Shown here one piece after another: positions 22,422 to 34,810 of a DNA stretch of 64,000 nucleotides. Both the position numbers and the translations under genes were made by a program. The notes under the pieces are model-generated. The model saw only the letters and a list, made by a program, of their open reading frames with translations, searched no databases and had not been told where the DNA came from. Every line of letters starts with the position of its first letter. The stretch's first letter is position 1. The DNA is from Tubulanus polymorphus (taxonomy: Eukaryota; Nemertea; Palaeonemertea; Tubulaniformes; Tubulanidae). The stretch is taken from positions 12,068,501-12,132,500 of the forward strand of contig NC_134031.1 in NCBI RefSeq assembly GCF_964204645.1, written 5' to 3'.

Positions 22422-24183
22422 TTGGTTTACCTTTGTCAGCAGTATGAGGTTGGCTTGAGCCAATTCATGTAAAATGGCGGTACGTTTTTTTATGTGAGCA
22501 TTTTTTGTTTACCTTTGTCAGCGATATGATGTTGGCATTGAGCCAATTCATGTAAAATCGCGGTACGTTTTTTATGTGAGCATTTGTTTCATTGGTTCTC
22601 GGATTAAACGATGTATAATCGATGCGATTGAAGAACCTCCGTCGATGACATGGTCAACTGAATTAAAATTCTACGAAAAACTGTTTTTGGCAGGAAAATT
22701 CTTAGCTCTCGCGTATAAAATTGCAATGACCTCGATTGGGGGCGTCATCTCTACGAGCGAATGGGATTGGCTGTTTTTGGGATATACCGGGAATTCCAGC
22801 GTTACTAAAATAATTATGGGAAAGCCATAGAATGGCGTACGTTTCATTGGACTAGGTGCCGTATACGTGCGAATTTCAAATGCTCATTGCTGGTGAGGAT
22901 GTAATTATTTCACACATCCGCCATAGGTATTGTTTCATTTTAATACCCGGTGATTGTTTTGATTGACATTGAGGTGTAAGCGAATATTCACTTTCACGAG
23001 GCTTCCACGTGCGCGGGGAGTGCTACACGACACACAAGCTGGTACCGTACAATACTAAGGGTGATGCTGTAACGCGTGCATGTTTGACATGAAAATAGGC
23101 TGAATAATCGTAGCAGAAGATGAGCGCTGTGTTTTCTGTTCTATAGACTTTGTCATAAATTGTAATTTCTTGTGACTGAAAATACTAAGCAGCAAACTAT
23201 AAGTTCTGTCGAGGTCTGAATATTGTAGTGGTAAATTCCAGGATTTAGACCAAACTAATAGCCGATTTCTTCTGTACCGGTATTTTAGCTTCCGCGGCCA
23301 ACATTGGAAGACGTTTCCAAGACCCAATATTCAGCCACCCTCTGATATGTGACATCATATGAATTTTAGGCCATCCCAAAATAATGGTCTGTTTGCCGTA
23401 ACCCGACCGACCCGACTTCAAAGGTACCGAGTGAAAACATTTTTCTGGGATTCATTGAAATAAATTTTATTTTTGATAAAAACGGCCGACCGACCCACTG
23501 CCGACGTATGAGCATCGTGTGAAAACATGCCTTGACATATGGCCTAGTTTAAGTTTTCCAGGAAACTGGCATTGTTCCAATAAGCTGCCATTAATTCTAA
23601 TATTGACTATATTAAAGCTGGTAACGTAAAAGTGCGCACATATTCAATGTACTGTTTCATTTTTAACACAGTTATATAATTTTAGAATAATTCTTCAAAT
23701 CTACGCTATTAGACAAATTTCCCATGCACAACGTAGATGATTTTTGCGATATTGTTTCCATGTAGAAAAGCCCAAAGGTGAAAAATTTGGGGTTTTTTGG
23801 CCAAATATTTTGCAAAAAAAATTTCTACCTACCTACCGACTCAAAACTGAAAAGGTGAGCCGGTGTTACGGCAAACAGACAATTATTTTGGGATGCCCTT
23901 ATGTGAATATTTTTTCATATTGTGAAACATATTTTTTTGAAAATATATAAAAGTTTTCCTGCCGTGCCTACCTGTACCCTTCAAAGTTTTGGATGTGGAC
24001 CGTAAACAAATGTATATCTTTGGTCTTATTTGACTACAAAGTAATTCTTTAAGAAAGATAAAATGCAATATAAACTTGTGGAACTTTGAAGTCACGAATT
24101 AAAAAAAAGATTTTTCAAGCAATGCCCTTATTCAACAACCTCTAGCTTTCAAGGTAAACCACACTTTGCCCATGGGCAATTTA
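22422..24183 (+). repeat. Composite dispersed repeat R1, copy B
   Basis: Matches 4287-6022 from end to end. The first 80 bases are duplicated in tandem (TTTACCTTTGTCAGC at about 22429 and 22508). It includes MITE-A copy 2 at 23368-23899. Confidence 0.75.
23368..23899. mobile_element. MITE-A copy 2, 532 bp
   Basis: Inverted termini AGGCCATCCCAAAATAATGG and ATTATTTTGGGATGCCCT, the latter with a swapped base relative to copies 1 and 3. It is a few dozen bases shorter than copy 1 because of internal deletions. Non-coding. Confidence 0.7.
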
Positions 24184-25060
24184 TTTTCATTGGTTCTCGG
24201 GTTAAACGACTTATAATCGATGCAATTGAAGACATGGCGAACCTCCGTCAATGACATGGTCAACTTTGTTTAAATTTGACGAAAAACTGTTTTTGGCGGG
24301 AAAATTCTTAGCCCTTGCCTATAAAATTGCAATGACCTCGATTGGGGGGCGTCGTCTCTACGAGCGAATGTGATTGGCTGTTTTTTGGATATACGGGGAA
24401 TTCCGGTGCTACTAAAATAATTATGGGAAAGCCATTAATGGCATACGTTTCATTGGACTAGGTGCTTATATGTGCGAATTTTAAATGCTCATTGCTGGTG
24501 AGAATATGATTATTTCACACATCGCCATAGGTATTGTTTCATTTTAATACCCGGTGAATGTGTGGATTGAGATTGAAGTGAATGTTCACTATACAAGGCC
24601 TCCACGTGCGCGGGAGTGCTAACATTAGACTGTTGCGCATACAAACACACGCTCATACAGACTTCTATATGGTGATGCTGTAACCCTGCTTGGTGCGTGC
24701 ACGTTTGGTATGATAAGCTGAATAATTGTCGTAGCAGATGAGCGCTGTTTTTTCTGCTTGATAGAATTTATAATAAATTGTAATTTTTTGTGACCTGAAA
24801 GTACTAAGCAGCAAACTATAGGTATAGGTCGAGGTCTGAATATTGTAGTGGTAAATTGCAGGATTTAAAACGATCTTATACTACGCCCCGGTTTTAGCTT
24901 CCGCGGCCATATATTGGAAAAGGTTTTGTTTCCAAGACTCAATATTCAGCCACCCTCTGATAAGTCACGAATTAAAAAGATTTTTCAAGCAATGCCCTTA
25001 CTCCAAACAACCTCTAGCTTTCAAGGTAAACCACACTTTGCCCATGGGCAATTTATTTCA
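24184..25060 (+). repeat. Composite repeat R1, second tandem copy, internally deleted
   Basis: Starts CATTGGTTCTCGGGTTAAACG directly after copy B and follows R1 to CAGCCACCCTCTGATA at about 24960. It then jumps to AGTCACGAATTAAAAAG, missing the entire MITE-A and flank (about 0.8 kb), and ends at the same CCCATGGGCAATTTATT. Confidence 0.7.
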
Positions 25061-25370
25061 ATAAGTCACATCCCAGGTCGCTATATGTATACTAAAGTTT
25101 CTTCTGGTTAAGAAATCGCGGTAAGTACAATTTTGATGGCATTTGCCCTTTAAAAACTGTTTTATTGCGTGAAAACTACAAGCATATATAGACAGAATGA
25201 CGTCACAAAATTGATTCCAAAGAGAGGTTTAACAAATGTAGAGCATTACTATTGGTTAGAACCAATAAACAAACCATGAGAAAATTGACTATAGTTAACG
25301 GTAGTGCGACTTATGGTCCTGAAGCGTAATAATAAAGCTTGAATATGACTTTCGAAGTATTGTGTATAGA

Positions 25371-27095
25371 CCCAGTCAACATTTTAAGTCGGCTTGACGT
25401 CCAAATGAAATCGGCAAGACGGTCGGCCCTAAGTCGATGTCGCAGTCGTCCCGCCGTTGGGCGTGCTCGTCGCGTAGTAGTTGGGCCGACTTCAGTTTTC
25501 GTCACTTAATATTTGCCAATGTCATCCAGGAACTATAATGAGTTTGAGGAACCTCTTCCTGAGACAACTATGGAGAATTACATGTAAAACTTCTTTTCCT
25601 TTAGTAGCAAAACAAAAATCAATACATAATTTTAAACAGTTTTCATAGATTTTGAGATAAACTAAAAGTAATAAAAAAGAAATAAACTGTCGCCATTTTT
25701 CAGATTGATAACTAGCCGATCATATAATATATATATATAATGCCAAGTCGTTTGAAAAGCATTACTTCGATTGATTACAACGATTTCAAACAATCTTTAA
25801 CACATTATTAACAAATAAACAAAACAATATCTATATGATTAATGCCTTAAAAATATGCATACATCATCTAAGTGTTTAAGAATTTTTATTTCTATTTCTT
25901 TTTATTTCTAATACGTATTACATAATATAGAAATATATCCTTTCATACTACATAGATAATTCACCACTCAATCATTGTTGGAGTCGTTTATGTGAAGGGA
26001 TCATCCATACAGAATCTAAAAATGTCACCAGTAAATAAGTTCTGACTGGATATCATCAAGTGAAGCTTCGGGAAGTGACATATCACACTCTTCGACGTTG
26101 TGCTGTTGTAGAACATGCCCCAACATCCTTTCCTCACGAAATTCCTTGATTGCTGTGACAACCCTAAAAATAAACTGGTATAAAAATTGTATTTATTAAC
26201 TCTATCAACTTCTTCAACTATTTCTCATTTTCAGTCCAGCAGCATAGGCAGCAGCCTAGTACTAGCTCAAAATGCCCTAAAACAAGATGATGTATCCATA
26301 ATATCAGCTATTAAACCTGAATCAATCAATTTGTAATCATTACAACATAATAGTACTGATAACCTAATCATTTTAAGTGCTATTTTAGCAATAAAATGCA
26401 TTGAATTTGATATCGCTTTGAATAGACCTTTTCAATTTCATTTATCAAGCAGAAAATTGAAGCAACTCAGCCGCAAATATCAATTGCCATGTAAATACAA
26501 TAATACCGAATGTAGCGTAATTACACTTGTTACAACTAGAAGACTGATGAATAGCAATTTTGATAACAAAGAATACAAACAAAAAGAGCGAACAGAATGG
26601 AACCAAAATGGCGGCGGATGATCTATGCACCACGCCGGCCTCATTATAAACAAAGCTTTCAAAAATTTTTCATTCAGTTAAACAACCTTTTTTAATAACA
26701 TATAATCAAACGTATATGTGTATCATTGATTAATTGATGAAGTATTGATATCGTCCTTATTTAAATAATTCCAAATGGGATGAGAGAGGGCACCACCATC
26801 TTGGTCAGCATACGGTTAACGGGCCAACGTTGGCCCGACGACGAAAAGATGACCGTATCAAGAATTAATAATTTTGAAACAAAACTACGCTATACATATA
26901 CCTACATAATATTTACTATCATATATTATGCTTAAATTAGAGCAAATGCATCATTAATAAATATTCGCCCCGCAGGGGTCGGCGTGGAAACGTTTGCCCC
27001 ATGGCGAAGAGCCCCCATCTTGCCGACCCACTTCCAAATGCCCACTTGATCTGACTCAATGCCGACGTCGGGCCGACTAGAACTGTCAACTGGGG
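25371..27095. mobile_element. DNA transposon-like element, 1.7 kb, 31-bp inverted ends
   Basis: The left end CCCAGTCAACATTTTAAGTC (continuing GGCTTGACGTC) and the reverse complement of the right end (CCCAGTTGACAGTTCTAGTC, continuing GGCCCGACGTC) align over 31 positions with 24 identities. A second GC-rich inverted zone lies inside (TTGGGCCGAC near 25490 and GGGCCAACGTTGGCCCGACG near 26820). Target-site duplications are not evident. The minus-strand coding exon at 26025-26163 lies within it and may be its own gene or a captured/host exon. The superfamily is not determined. Confidence 0.6.
26025..26163 (-). CDS. Putative last exon of a minus-strand gene
   Basis: On the minus strand TTTATTTTTAG| is followed by one base and 45 sense codons ending in TGA at 26027-26025: VVTAIKEFREERMLGHVLQQ, then HNVEECDMSLPEASLDDIQS and ELIYW. 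Acidic, helical and of balanced composition, it looks like a genuine protein C-terminus. It lies inside the inverted-repeat element 25371-27095, so it may be the final exon of that element's transposase or accessory protein, or a host exon. No upstream exon was identified between 26170 and 27090. Product unknown. Confidence 0.45.
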
Positions 27096-27112
27096 AAATA
27101 ACGTCACGCGGG

Positions 27113-27390
27113 ACATGACAAATGGTCTGTTTGCTGTAACCCGACCGACCCAGCTTCAAAGGTATCGATGTGAAAACTTTTTTTGGGGATTCATAGAAAT
27201 AAATTTAATTTTTGATAAAAACGGCCGACCGACCCACTACCGATGTATGAGCTACGCATGTTTGAAGTCAAGTGTGCATCGTATGAAAACATGCCTCGAG
27301 TGTGTCTTAATTTAAGTTTTCCAGGAAACTGACAGTGTTCCAATAAGTTGCCATTTATTCTTAGTAACTATATTAAAGCTGGTAATGTTA
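27113..27390 (+). repeat. Partial MITE-A/R1 fragment
   Basis: GGTCTGTTTGCTGTAACCCG through CTGGTAATGTTA matches the left half of MITE-A and its interior (compare 47382-47656). It lacks the right terminus. It begins 18 bases beyond the right end of the neighbouring DNA element. Confidence 0.65.
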
Positions 27391-27619
27391 TAGACATTGT
27401 GAGTTTTCCGCTTTGCTCGGCTACCCGTACTGGCGGGTAGTCTAGAGAGGCCAATGAAAACTCCGGTTTGCTGAACTACCCCTCTTTGCGGGGATGCGGT
27501 ATGATGTTTGATCTGACAGTTTCAAGTGGTTAATGGGTGTTTCAAGAGCTTACAACGATGCTTATTACTTCATGTGGTACATGATGGTTTAAAAAAAGAT
27601 TTCATAATAATATGCTCAC

Positions 27620-27871
27620 CGCGTGGGCTTCGTAGAAAGACCACTGCCTGTGGCCTTCCCAAATTTTAATTGTCCTGTCCGATTTGGTTTCGTCCAATTG
27701 AGAGACTGCCTTTTCCGGTAAGGGCATTTTTGGATCACATAAACTCAGGAAATGACTTACGCTTTTGGGCCCCTTCGTCGGTTCCACATGTTTCATTTGA
27801 GCTATAGACCACAATGGTGACACCATGATGGTCAGAAACTGACCAATTGAGATATCCCCGAGTCTGAACAC
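27620..27871 (-). pseudogene. Possible WD-repeat exon or exon relic
   Basis: A minus-strand frame of about 84 codons contains ETKSDRTIKIWEGHRQWSFY and ends GCG|GTGAGC, a good donor, at a codon boundary. S-D-R-T-I-K-I-W is the classic end of a WD40 blade, and LWSIAQ upstream could be another. The acceptor is uncertain (CTATAG near 27826, or GGCAG near 27710), and a GC|GTAAGT-like donor lies inside. The start of the frame overlaps the edge of the minisatellite. It could be a live exon of a minus-strand gene nested in the large intron, or a relic. Confidence 0.35.
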
Positions 27872-27939
27872 TTGACTTGGAATTTCTGAAATTTTTCAAG
27901 TCATATTTGTTTTCAAACTACTGAGGAATCATTGCAAAT

Positions 27940-28990
27940 TCATAAACTGACCATCACTGACCACCACTGACCAATTCAAACTTCTCGAATATGAAAACGA
28001 TGTACCGGGTTAAGGTGTCAAACTAGAAAGGATTCGCCATGAATATTGAGAATTCGTAAATTGACCATCACTGACCAATTCATGCTTCTCGAATATGAGA
28101 AAGATATACTGCGTTACGGTGTCAAACTAGAAAGGATTCGCCATCGAAAATTCATGAATTGATAATCACTGACCACCACTGACCAATCCATGCTTCTTGA
28201 ATATGAGAATAATATACCACGTTATGGTGTCAAACTAGAAAGGATTCGCCATCGAAAATTCATGAATTGACCATCACTGACCACCAGTGATCAATTCATG
28301 CTTCTCGAATATGAGAACGAAATACCACATTACAGTGTCAAACTAGAAAGGATTGGCCATTGAAAATTCATAAACTGACCATCACTGACCGCCACTGACC
28401 AATCTAATCTTCTCGAATGTGAAAATGACATACCGGTACCGCATTTGGTGTGAAGCTAGATAGGATTTGGCATTAAAATTCATAAATTGACCATCACCGA
28501 CCACCACTGACCAATTCAAACTTTTCGAATATTAGAACGATATACCAGTACCGCATTTGGTGCTAAACTAGAAAGGATTCACCATTGAAAATTAATAAAT
28601 TGACCATCACTGACCACCACTGACCAATTTCAACTTCTCGAATGTAAGAACAATATACCGGTACCGCATTTGGTGTGAAACTAGAAAGGATCCGCCATTA
28701 ATTGACCATCATAAATTAAATTGACCATCACTGACCATTACTGCCCAAGTGAAACTTCTCAAATATAAGAACGATATACCACTACCGCATTTGGTATGAA
28801 ACTAGAAAGGATTTGCCATTGAAAATTAATAAATTGACCATCACTGACCACCACTGACCAATTTCAACTTCTCAATGTAAGAATGATATACCAGTACTGC
28901 ATTTGGTGTGAAACTAGAAAGGATTCACCATTAAAATTCATAAATTGACCATCACTGACCACCACTGCCCAAGTGAAACTTCTTGAATAC
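27940..28990. repeat. Minisatellite, about 11 units of 98-121 bp (mode about 112)
   Basis: The landmark CCATCACTGA occurs at about 27951, 28065, 28163 (variant), 28271, 28379, 28491, 28604, 28725, 28838 and 28949. Each unit runs ...ACTGACCACCACTGACCA, then TTCTCGAATATGAGAACGAT, ATACC, a TTTGGTGTCAAACTAGAAAG block, GGATTCGCCATT and back. Units have diverged by several substitutions and small indels. No coding potential. Confidence 0.9.
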
Positions 28991-31600
28991 CGTGGTCAAA
29001 TTCGAAAGTGCTTGTCGTCGTATTGCTATTTCTACAGACCAGCAGTACGTTTTGCTACTGTTCATGAATGGCGTTGACATGATAGAAATATATTACCCAT
29101 AAATAGTTAAACATCGGGATCACAGCACCCTCACTTGCCGCAGTGCATTATTTTCACTACATAGTAATGCTAATACATAAACTTTTTTACTACTTGACAC
29201 GAAGCTTGACTCGAATCATCTGAACAGTACTGTGTTTGAAAACTCAACGAATAGAAAATGTTTGCGGGAAGCGCCTACAAATAAGTTATGATAGGATTAA
29301 ATCTATGGTTAATCGATGCTTAAAAAACAATTAAATCACAAGATGACTAACACCAGTCTTTCAACCAATCAGCGCGATACCAATTAATTAAATCATTAAA
29401 CGCATTGGGCTCCTTATATTTGAAATCATTTGTTTCAATAGTTGTTCTTTAGACTTGGCCACTTTTGTTTCAGAAAATCGCGAACTAGACCAGTGGTCAC
29501 CAAGGCATTAGAAAAGTTTTGAAAATTCGACGGTAACGATTTTTTCGTCAAAATCTGTTTCGTTAATATTTTTCGTTAAGTTTTTTTTTACTCTTGTATA
29601 GAATTCACTATATGAAAAGTGTTCATAGGAATTGAAATTTGGTGTTTTCGTTGTGTGTTTCGTTATAAACAAGGTTAAATTCCAAACGTACATGAAATAT
29701 GGAGCCTGTATCAGACGATATACACATCTAGCATTTTCTCTAACTAGGCCCTTTCCAAATGGCAATTGTTCCGTTTTTTAACGGCCGACATTCAGAGGCA
29801 CCTAAAAACCGGTGGAAGCGCTTGAGATTTTCAGTGTAGGCCACATCGCACATCGACTCGGCTCGCGGTCGGTTGTTGATGGGAACACATCTGGTTGACA
29901 CTAGATTCACAGTTGACAAATTCAGAAAACTTTTTCAAATGTCTTTGATAACATCATAAACATAGTATTCTTAATTACATTTCACTGATTCCATAGATGT
30001 GTTTTTATGAAAATTGCTCCAGTTATAACAGATTTACATACATGTAAAATCATCTTTTTCGAAATATTCAATTTTCTCCAATTTTGAAGAAATTCTGACA
30101 CAATATCATCTCCACTCGACACATCATTTTACTTTGGCGCCTTTTAAGGGAGTGTCCCTTAAAGTTGAGTTCATACTTAGTCAAACAAGGAGATATGCCT
30201 GATTCCTTTTTAAAATTTAGATTTCGACAGATATCATCAAATTCAGCAGCTTTCATCAAGAAAGGGACAGCAGCTTTCAGTCATTCTCAAAAAATACCTT
30301 AAATGCAGTCCTAGGGTTGTGGAAAAACAGGACACGAAACATACTGAAAAATCCTTTGTTTGGTAGACTGAAATGATTGAACTCTTAAATAGCAACATTC
30401 AGAGAAACAAAAACATAAGAATATATTCTCGCCCACCCGTTAAAATAACAACGTAATGATATGAGGCCACGTGCCACGTGAAATCATAAGATTTCAATTA
30501 AAGATGACACGAAGCCTCATATCAAATGATATGAACGCAACAGAGCCTATTCATTCTCTTACAAGGATGGGTCTCCACATTAATAGGATAGGAGAATTGT
30601 GGGTTTGAATGATGAATACAACTGATAAAGTTTCACTGATTCTTACATATAAATGTTCAAAGGCCCTTTAGAGTAATCGAGTAAACAGGTGTGTTTTTAG
30701 GAGTCTTGAATTTAAATTCAAATCGGGTGTTCATGGCGACTAGAATTGAGAATTCTAGGGCTGGAGCAGGAAACGTGTGGGATCATCCGCCAAGGTATCG
30801 TCTTATATGAAGATAAAATATATGAAGAACATGTTCACAGGTTAACAAGGCCAAAAATCTTCCCCAAAATTTCGAATTTTTACAAGCAGAGATAATGTAC
30901 TTCACGCTTTTGGTGCAGAAAAAATGCATGTCCACAAATTGTAAATTGTGTTTTCAAAGTAAACGATTGAGTGTGGAATTGTTTCGAATTCGGGGTTCTC
31001 CCATTATCACAACGGCGTTGTGATCACTCAAAATTACCCAAAACTTTGAATTCTCGCTGAACTACTACATCCCTATAACAAATGTATATTTCATATCAGG
31101 CGATTAACTTTGATCTGTGGTCAGTGGACAGCAGCTACGAAACATTTAAAACTACTACATTATCTTCCATCTATTCATATATATGATATAATATCTTCTT
31201 TAATGTTCAGTTTAAACGTCTTGAACGTAAAAGTCTGACAAGTTTCGCATATTGATACTGGTACGCACGTTCACGCAAGTGAAATGCGCATGTTACAGGC
31301 TCAAATGCGCACGTTACAATTACAAATCGTAACGTTGTTCGTTCAAAACCCAACGTGAAAAATCATTGGCACTTAGTGAGAAATTCCAAAGTTAGGTACC
31401 TACAATAGAAATCTGACAAGACTTTTCAAGCAAAAGAATCTAAATGTAAGAGCTAGTAGTACTAACGAAGGATTCGGGCAATATTCCGTGTCATTTCTAA
31501 AATCATTTAACCGGTAATTAGACAGTACTTGTGCAGCTTATACAGGTAAAAGAGGTGTTATATTTACGTTCAGGTCAAATGAAATTATTTGATACCAGAC
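28991..31600 (+). other. Intronic stretch without a recognised gene
   Basis: No supported exon. An inverted repeat GATATGAGGC...GCCTCATATC lies at 30458-30523, with a further CACGTGCCACGTG palindrome inside its loop. Minus-strand frames at 29508-29765 and 30068-30259 were considered and not accepted. Confidence 0.4.
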
Positions 31601-32110
31601 ACGACTAAGTTGTTTCTGAAACAGGTAAATATAGCTATCAGGTCAGTATTGGTCAAGATTTGGTCAGTTGAATAGTTGTTAGAAGAAAGCCCACACCATA
31701 TCTAATTATTTGACACCAAACACGACTGTGTTGCTTCTAAAATAGACAAAATTACTTTAGGATAAATATTGGTATTGGTCAAAAATTTGTCAGTTAAATA
31801 GTTGTTTGATCATAGCTTGCGCCATATTTAGTTGATCGACGCCCAAACACGATTTTATGGCTTTACTAAACATATAAATTACTCATGGGGGGTTATGGTT
31901 AGCACTGGTAACTGGTCAAGCATTGGTCAGTTAAACAATTTTTAGATTAATGCCCACATCATGTCGAGTTATTTGACACCAAACAACCTGATTGTTTGCA
32001 AAACAAAAAATTTACTATATGGTACTGATCATGCATTAGTCAGTTGATAGACCTAGGTCCACGACAAGAGTTATTTGATACCAAACATGATTGGATTGTG
32101 TCGTTTCGAA
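31600..32110. repeat. Minisatellite, 4-5 units of about 115-135 bp
   Basis: TGGTCAGTTGAATAG-type landmarks at about 31661, 31789, 31924 and 32039, each following an ATTTGACACCAAACACGA block (about 31590, 31710, 31973 and 32075; weaker near 31840). Units are more diverged than in the array at 28 kb. The inverted words TTTGGTGTCAAAT and ACTGACCAA are shared with that array, suggesting one family in opposite orientations. Confidence 0.75.
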
Positions 32111-33521
32111 AATTTATCTGTGGTGCAATTTGTGGTTCGTTAGCTTCTTACTTCTTATTTTGAGGGCATTTTATCCTGAACCACCGAAAGACTGAATTAC
32201 TAATTAATTCAACAGATCATTATTTAATGAAAGTGAAGATTAGTGTTTAACTAATAGTCCTTGTCTGAACAAAATGTCTCTGGTATGGGTGCTATGGAAT
32301 CATGTCCTTAACTGTACACCGAACTGTATCTATTTTTTAGGCCAGCCGTAGGCTGAGCCTATTACTATACAAATGGAGCGAATTTGAATGACATGGTTTC
32401 CACACAAAAGGCTCTTTTACTTGCCAAGTGAGGGCATATTCGAACAAATCATGTATTTAAGCGTAATCCATTCTCGGAATCGTAGCGAGCAGAATTTTGA
32501 AATAGGGTTTCATAAAAATGTTTTCTGCATTTTGCACGAAAATTAAATCGGGAAAATTTCAATTTTTATCAGCCAATCAGGAAGTTGTGTCTTCCCTGTG
32601 ATTGGTTAATCTGAAAATATCAGCAGCTGTTCACGTGAATTATCGTGATTTCATTACTGGTGCCAGTTGGGCAGCCGCGGATATCTACCGGAAGTGTTCC
32701 GGTTTGATATTTCGAGGTTTCTTTGAATTTTGAAGTGATATTGAAATCCGCTTAACACCGGCGGTAGATTGTGAAAACCCATTGCATGATATTTGTATTA
32801 CTTAATCAATGAAAAGCGTCGGGGCCGCGGCAGTTTTCGCGATTCAAGTAGCGCAATAGCGTACTTCTTCGTGTTCGTCCACCTCAATTTTTCACTCCGC
32901 CGATCTCTGACACGGCTCTGTCGCCGTTGGCGCTGTGATTGCACTTTCGTACCACCAAAATTTTTTATTTCTATATCAGGGAGGTCTGGAGAATAAAAAA
33001 GTCAAAATTTGGATATCAAATAGGCCTGATTTCATCGAATAAGTCGACCATGGTCGTTACGTTTCTGTACTAATTACCACCTAAAACCGTCTGAACAATT
33101 TTGTCACAACCAACATTTCGTTTACAGAAATCAGGTGTTCACGTGAACCCGCGGTATCGTCTACTGTTTTACTTCCGGGTTTTATTTTAAGATTTAAAAT
33201 TGTATTTCAAGATCGATTTCTATGAAATCTTTAGTTGATTTGGTGTTTGGGAGGAATTTTTATTTGCTCTACAGAAAATTCATCCTTGACAATTGCGCAA
33301 GGTTCGCGAAAAAATAGGTTTTACCAAATCGGTTGTATGACCTTGATATGCACATTAGCCATGTGCTCGAATTGCAAATTCGATCAAATTTTATGTTAAA
33401 AATGTTAAATCCAATTCGCTTTCCGAGAGTTAATGGTATGCTGCATGGAACAAAGTTGTTTTGAGATGGGTCTTGAAGCTATTGAGGTCGAGAGATAACC
33501 ATCTAGATAGTTCGTGAGAGT
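32111..33521 (+). other. Intronic stretch without a recognised gene
   Basis: Nothing supportable. A moderately GC-rich patch at 32660-32960 has an open frame (32793-32996) without domain or splice support. Confidence 0.4.
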
Positions 33522-34348
33522 TCCAAAGTTTTGAAGACGCTTTAAGGTAATGTCTTGATATTTGGTTTATACGTGTATCTACCCTAGACACATCTTCAGG
33601 CCGAAAACTGGCCCTGTCAGATTCAAGATGGCCGACTGGCAGCCATTGTTATTCCCCAAAATCAGCACTTTTTACACATTTTTGAAGTTTTCGAGGGAAA
33701 TTTCCAAAAGTCACTTTTATCAATAACCTTGATCATTCGTATATATTTGTATCCCCCACGGGCCCATCGGCATGAGAACAATTGGGTCGATCGGACTCAA
33801 GATGGCTGTCCTGTGACCTTCTTTGTTCCCAAAAATGTCAATTTTGGTCTGAATTCTGAGTCCTGTAGCTTTCTAATGGTGTGCCATTTTTCATTGCAAT
33901 TTGTAATGGGTATTCTTTGGAAAGGGATCTTTTATATCCGAGAGGGTATTTTTGACCAGGCAATTATGACACAATTGGGGGCCATCTTGGGGTCATCAGT
34001 ACTCATTCGTAGGTGGAAAAAAAGTTTTTCCACATCATATTGATACTTAAGCATATTTTGCTACCATAATCAATTGGAAAGTTGTAGCTCATGACATGTT
34101 CTATGATCGAGGTGAGTTTCAAGGTCATTGGTTTTTGTTTATGGCCACCAGGGGGCGTTGAACAATACAATAACTTAGTATTTCTATATTACATTCGTAC
34201 CTATGCATATTTTGCTACCACAATCAATTGGAAAGTTGTAGCTCATGGCATGGTCTATGATCTTGGTGAGTTTCAAGCTCATTGGTTTTTGTATATGGCC
34301 ACCAGGGGCGTTGAACAATACAATAACTTAGTATTTCTATATTACATG
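33522..34348 (+). mobile_element. Helitron-like element, copy B, right end lost
   Basis: Follows copy F (42998-44052) from TTTTGAAGACGC and ATCTACCCTAGACACATCTT through CTGGCAGCCATTGTT, CATCAGCATGAGA and GGCCATCTT to the tandem core. Two core units are present (GGGCGTTGAACAATACAATA at about 34153 and 34307, 154 bp apart). It ends abruptly after TATTTCTATATTACAT without the CTAG terminus. Confidence 0.65.
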
Positions 34349-34664
34349 TGTTCCTGCTGTCTTTGTTAACACACGATCGTACTATGTAAATGATATTGAG
34401 CAGGGAGTGTATATTGATAAATATAACCCACAGATTACATCATTTATAAAAAGCAAATCTGACAGGCTGGCCATTGTGCCCCTTGTTATTATTTTCATGT
34501 TACTAACGTAATTGGCTATGATGTTTTCAAGTGGTCTTAAGTACCGCTAATAGCCGAAAGTCGTTGATTTATGTGAAATTTACATACAGCGCCACCCGTT
34601 GATAGTAAAACTAACCCGAGCAATACAGGTGTTAAATAGATACACTAGCAAACGGGCATTCTCA

Positions 34665-34810
34665 TAATAGCGCATATGTTCAATGTACTGTTTCATTTTG
34701 AACACACAGCTGACGGTCCAGACGAAGTTAGAATTTAAAAATTGAAATCTAGGCTATAGACAAATTTCCCGTGCACAACACAGATTTCTGATATTGTTTC
34801 CATATAAAAT
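34665..34810 (+). repeat. Partial R1/MITE-A interior fragment
   Basis: GCGCATATGTTCAATGTACT to ATATTGTTTCCATATAAAA matches 23634-23762 and 47667-47811. No terminus is preserved. Confidence 0.6.

Noticed and set aside
28000-28990. Possible CRISPR-like array
   Set aside because: The whole 112-bp unit is repeated, with no unique spacers between short repeats, and the context is an animal intron; it is a minisatellite.
29508-30259. Two minus-strand frames (85 and 63 codons)
   Set aside because: No splice pattern, motif or repeat match; Lys/Asn/Phe-rich content is expected from AT-rich DNA.
33729-34369. Open frames of 92-104 codons in Helitron-like copy B
   Set aside because: The same region in copies A, D, F and J is interrupted at different places; the frames are incidental.
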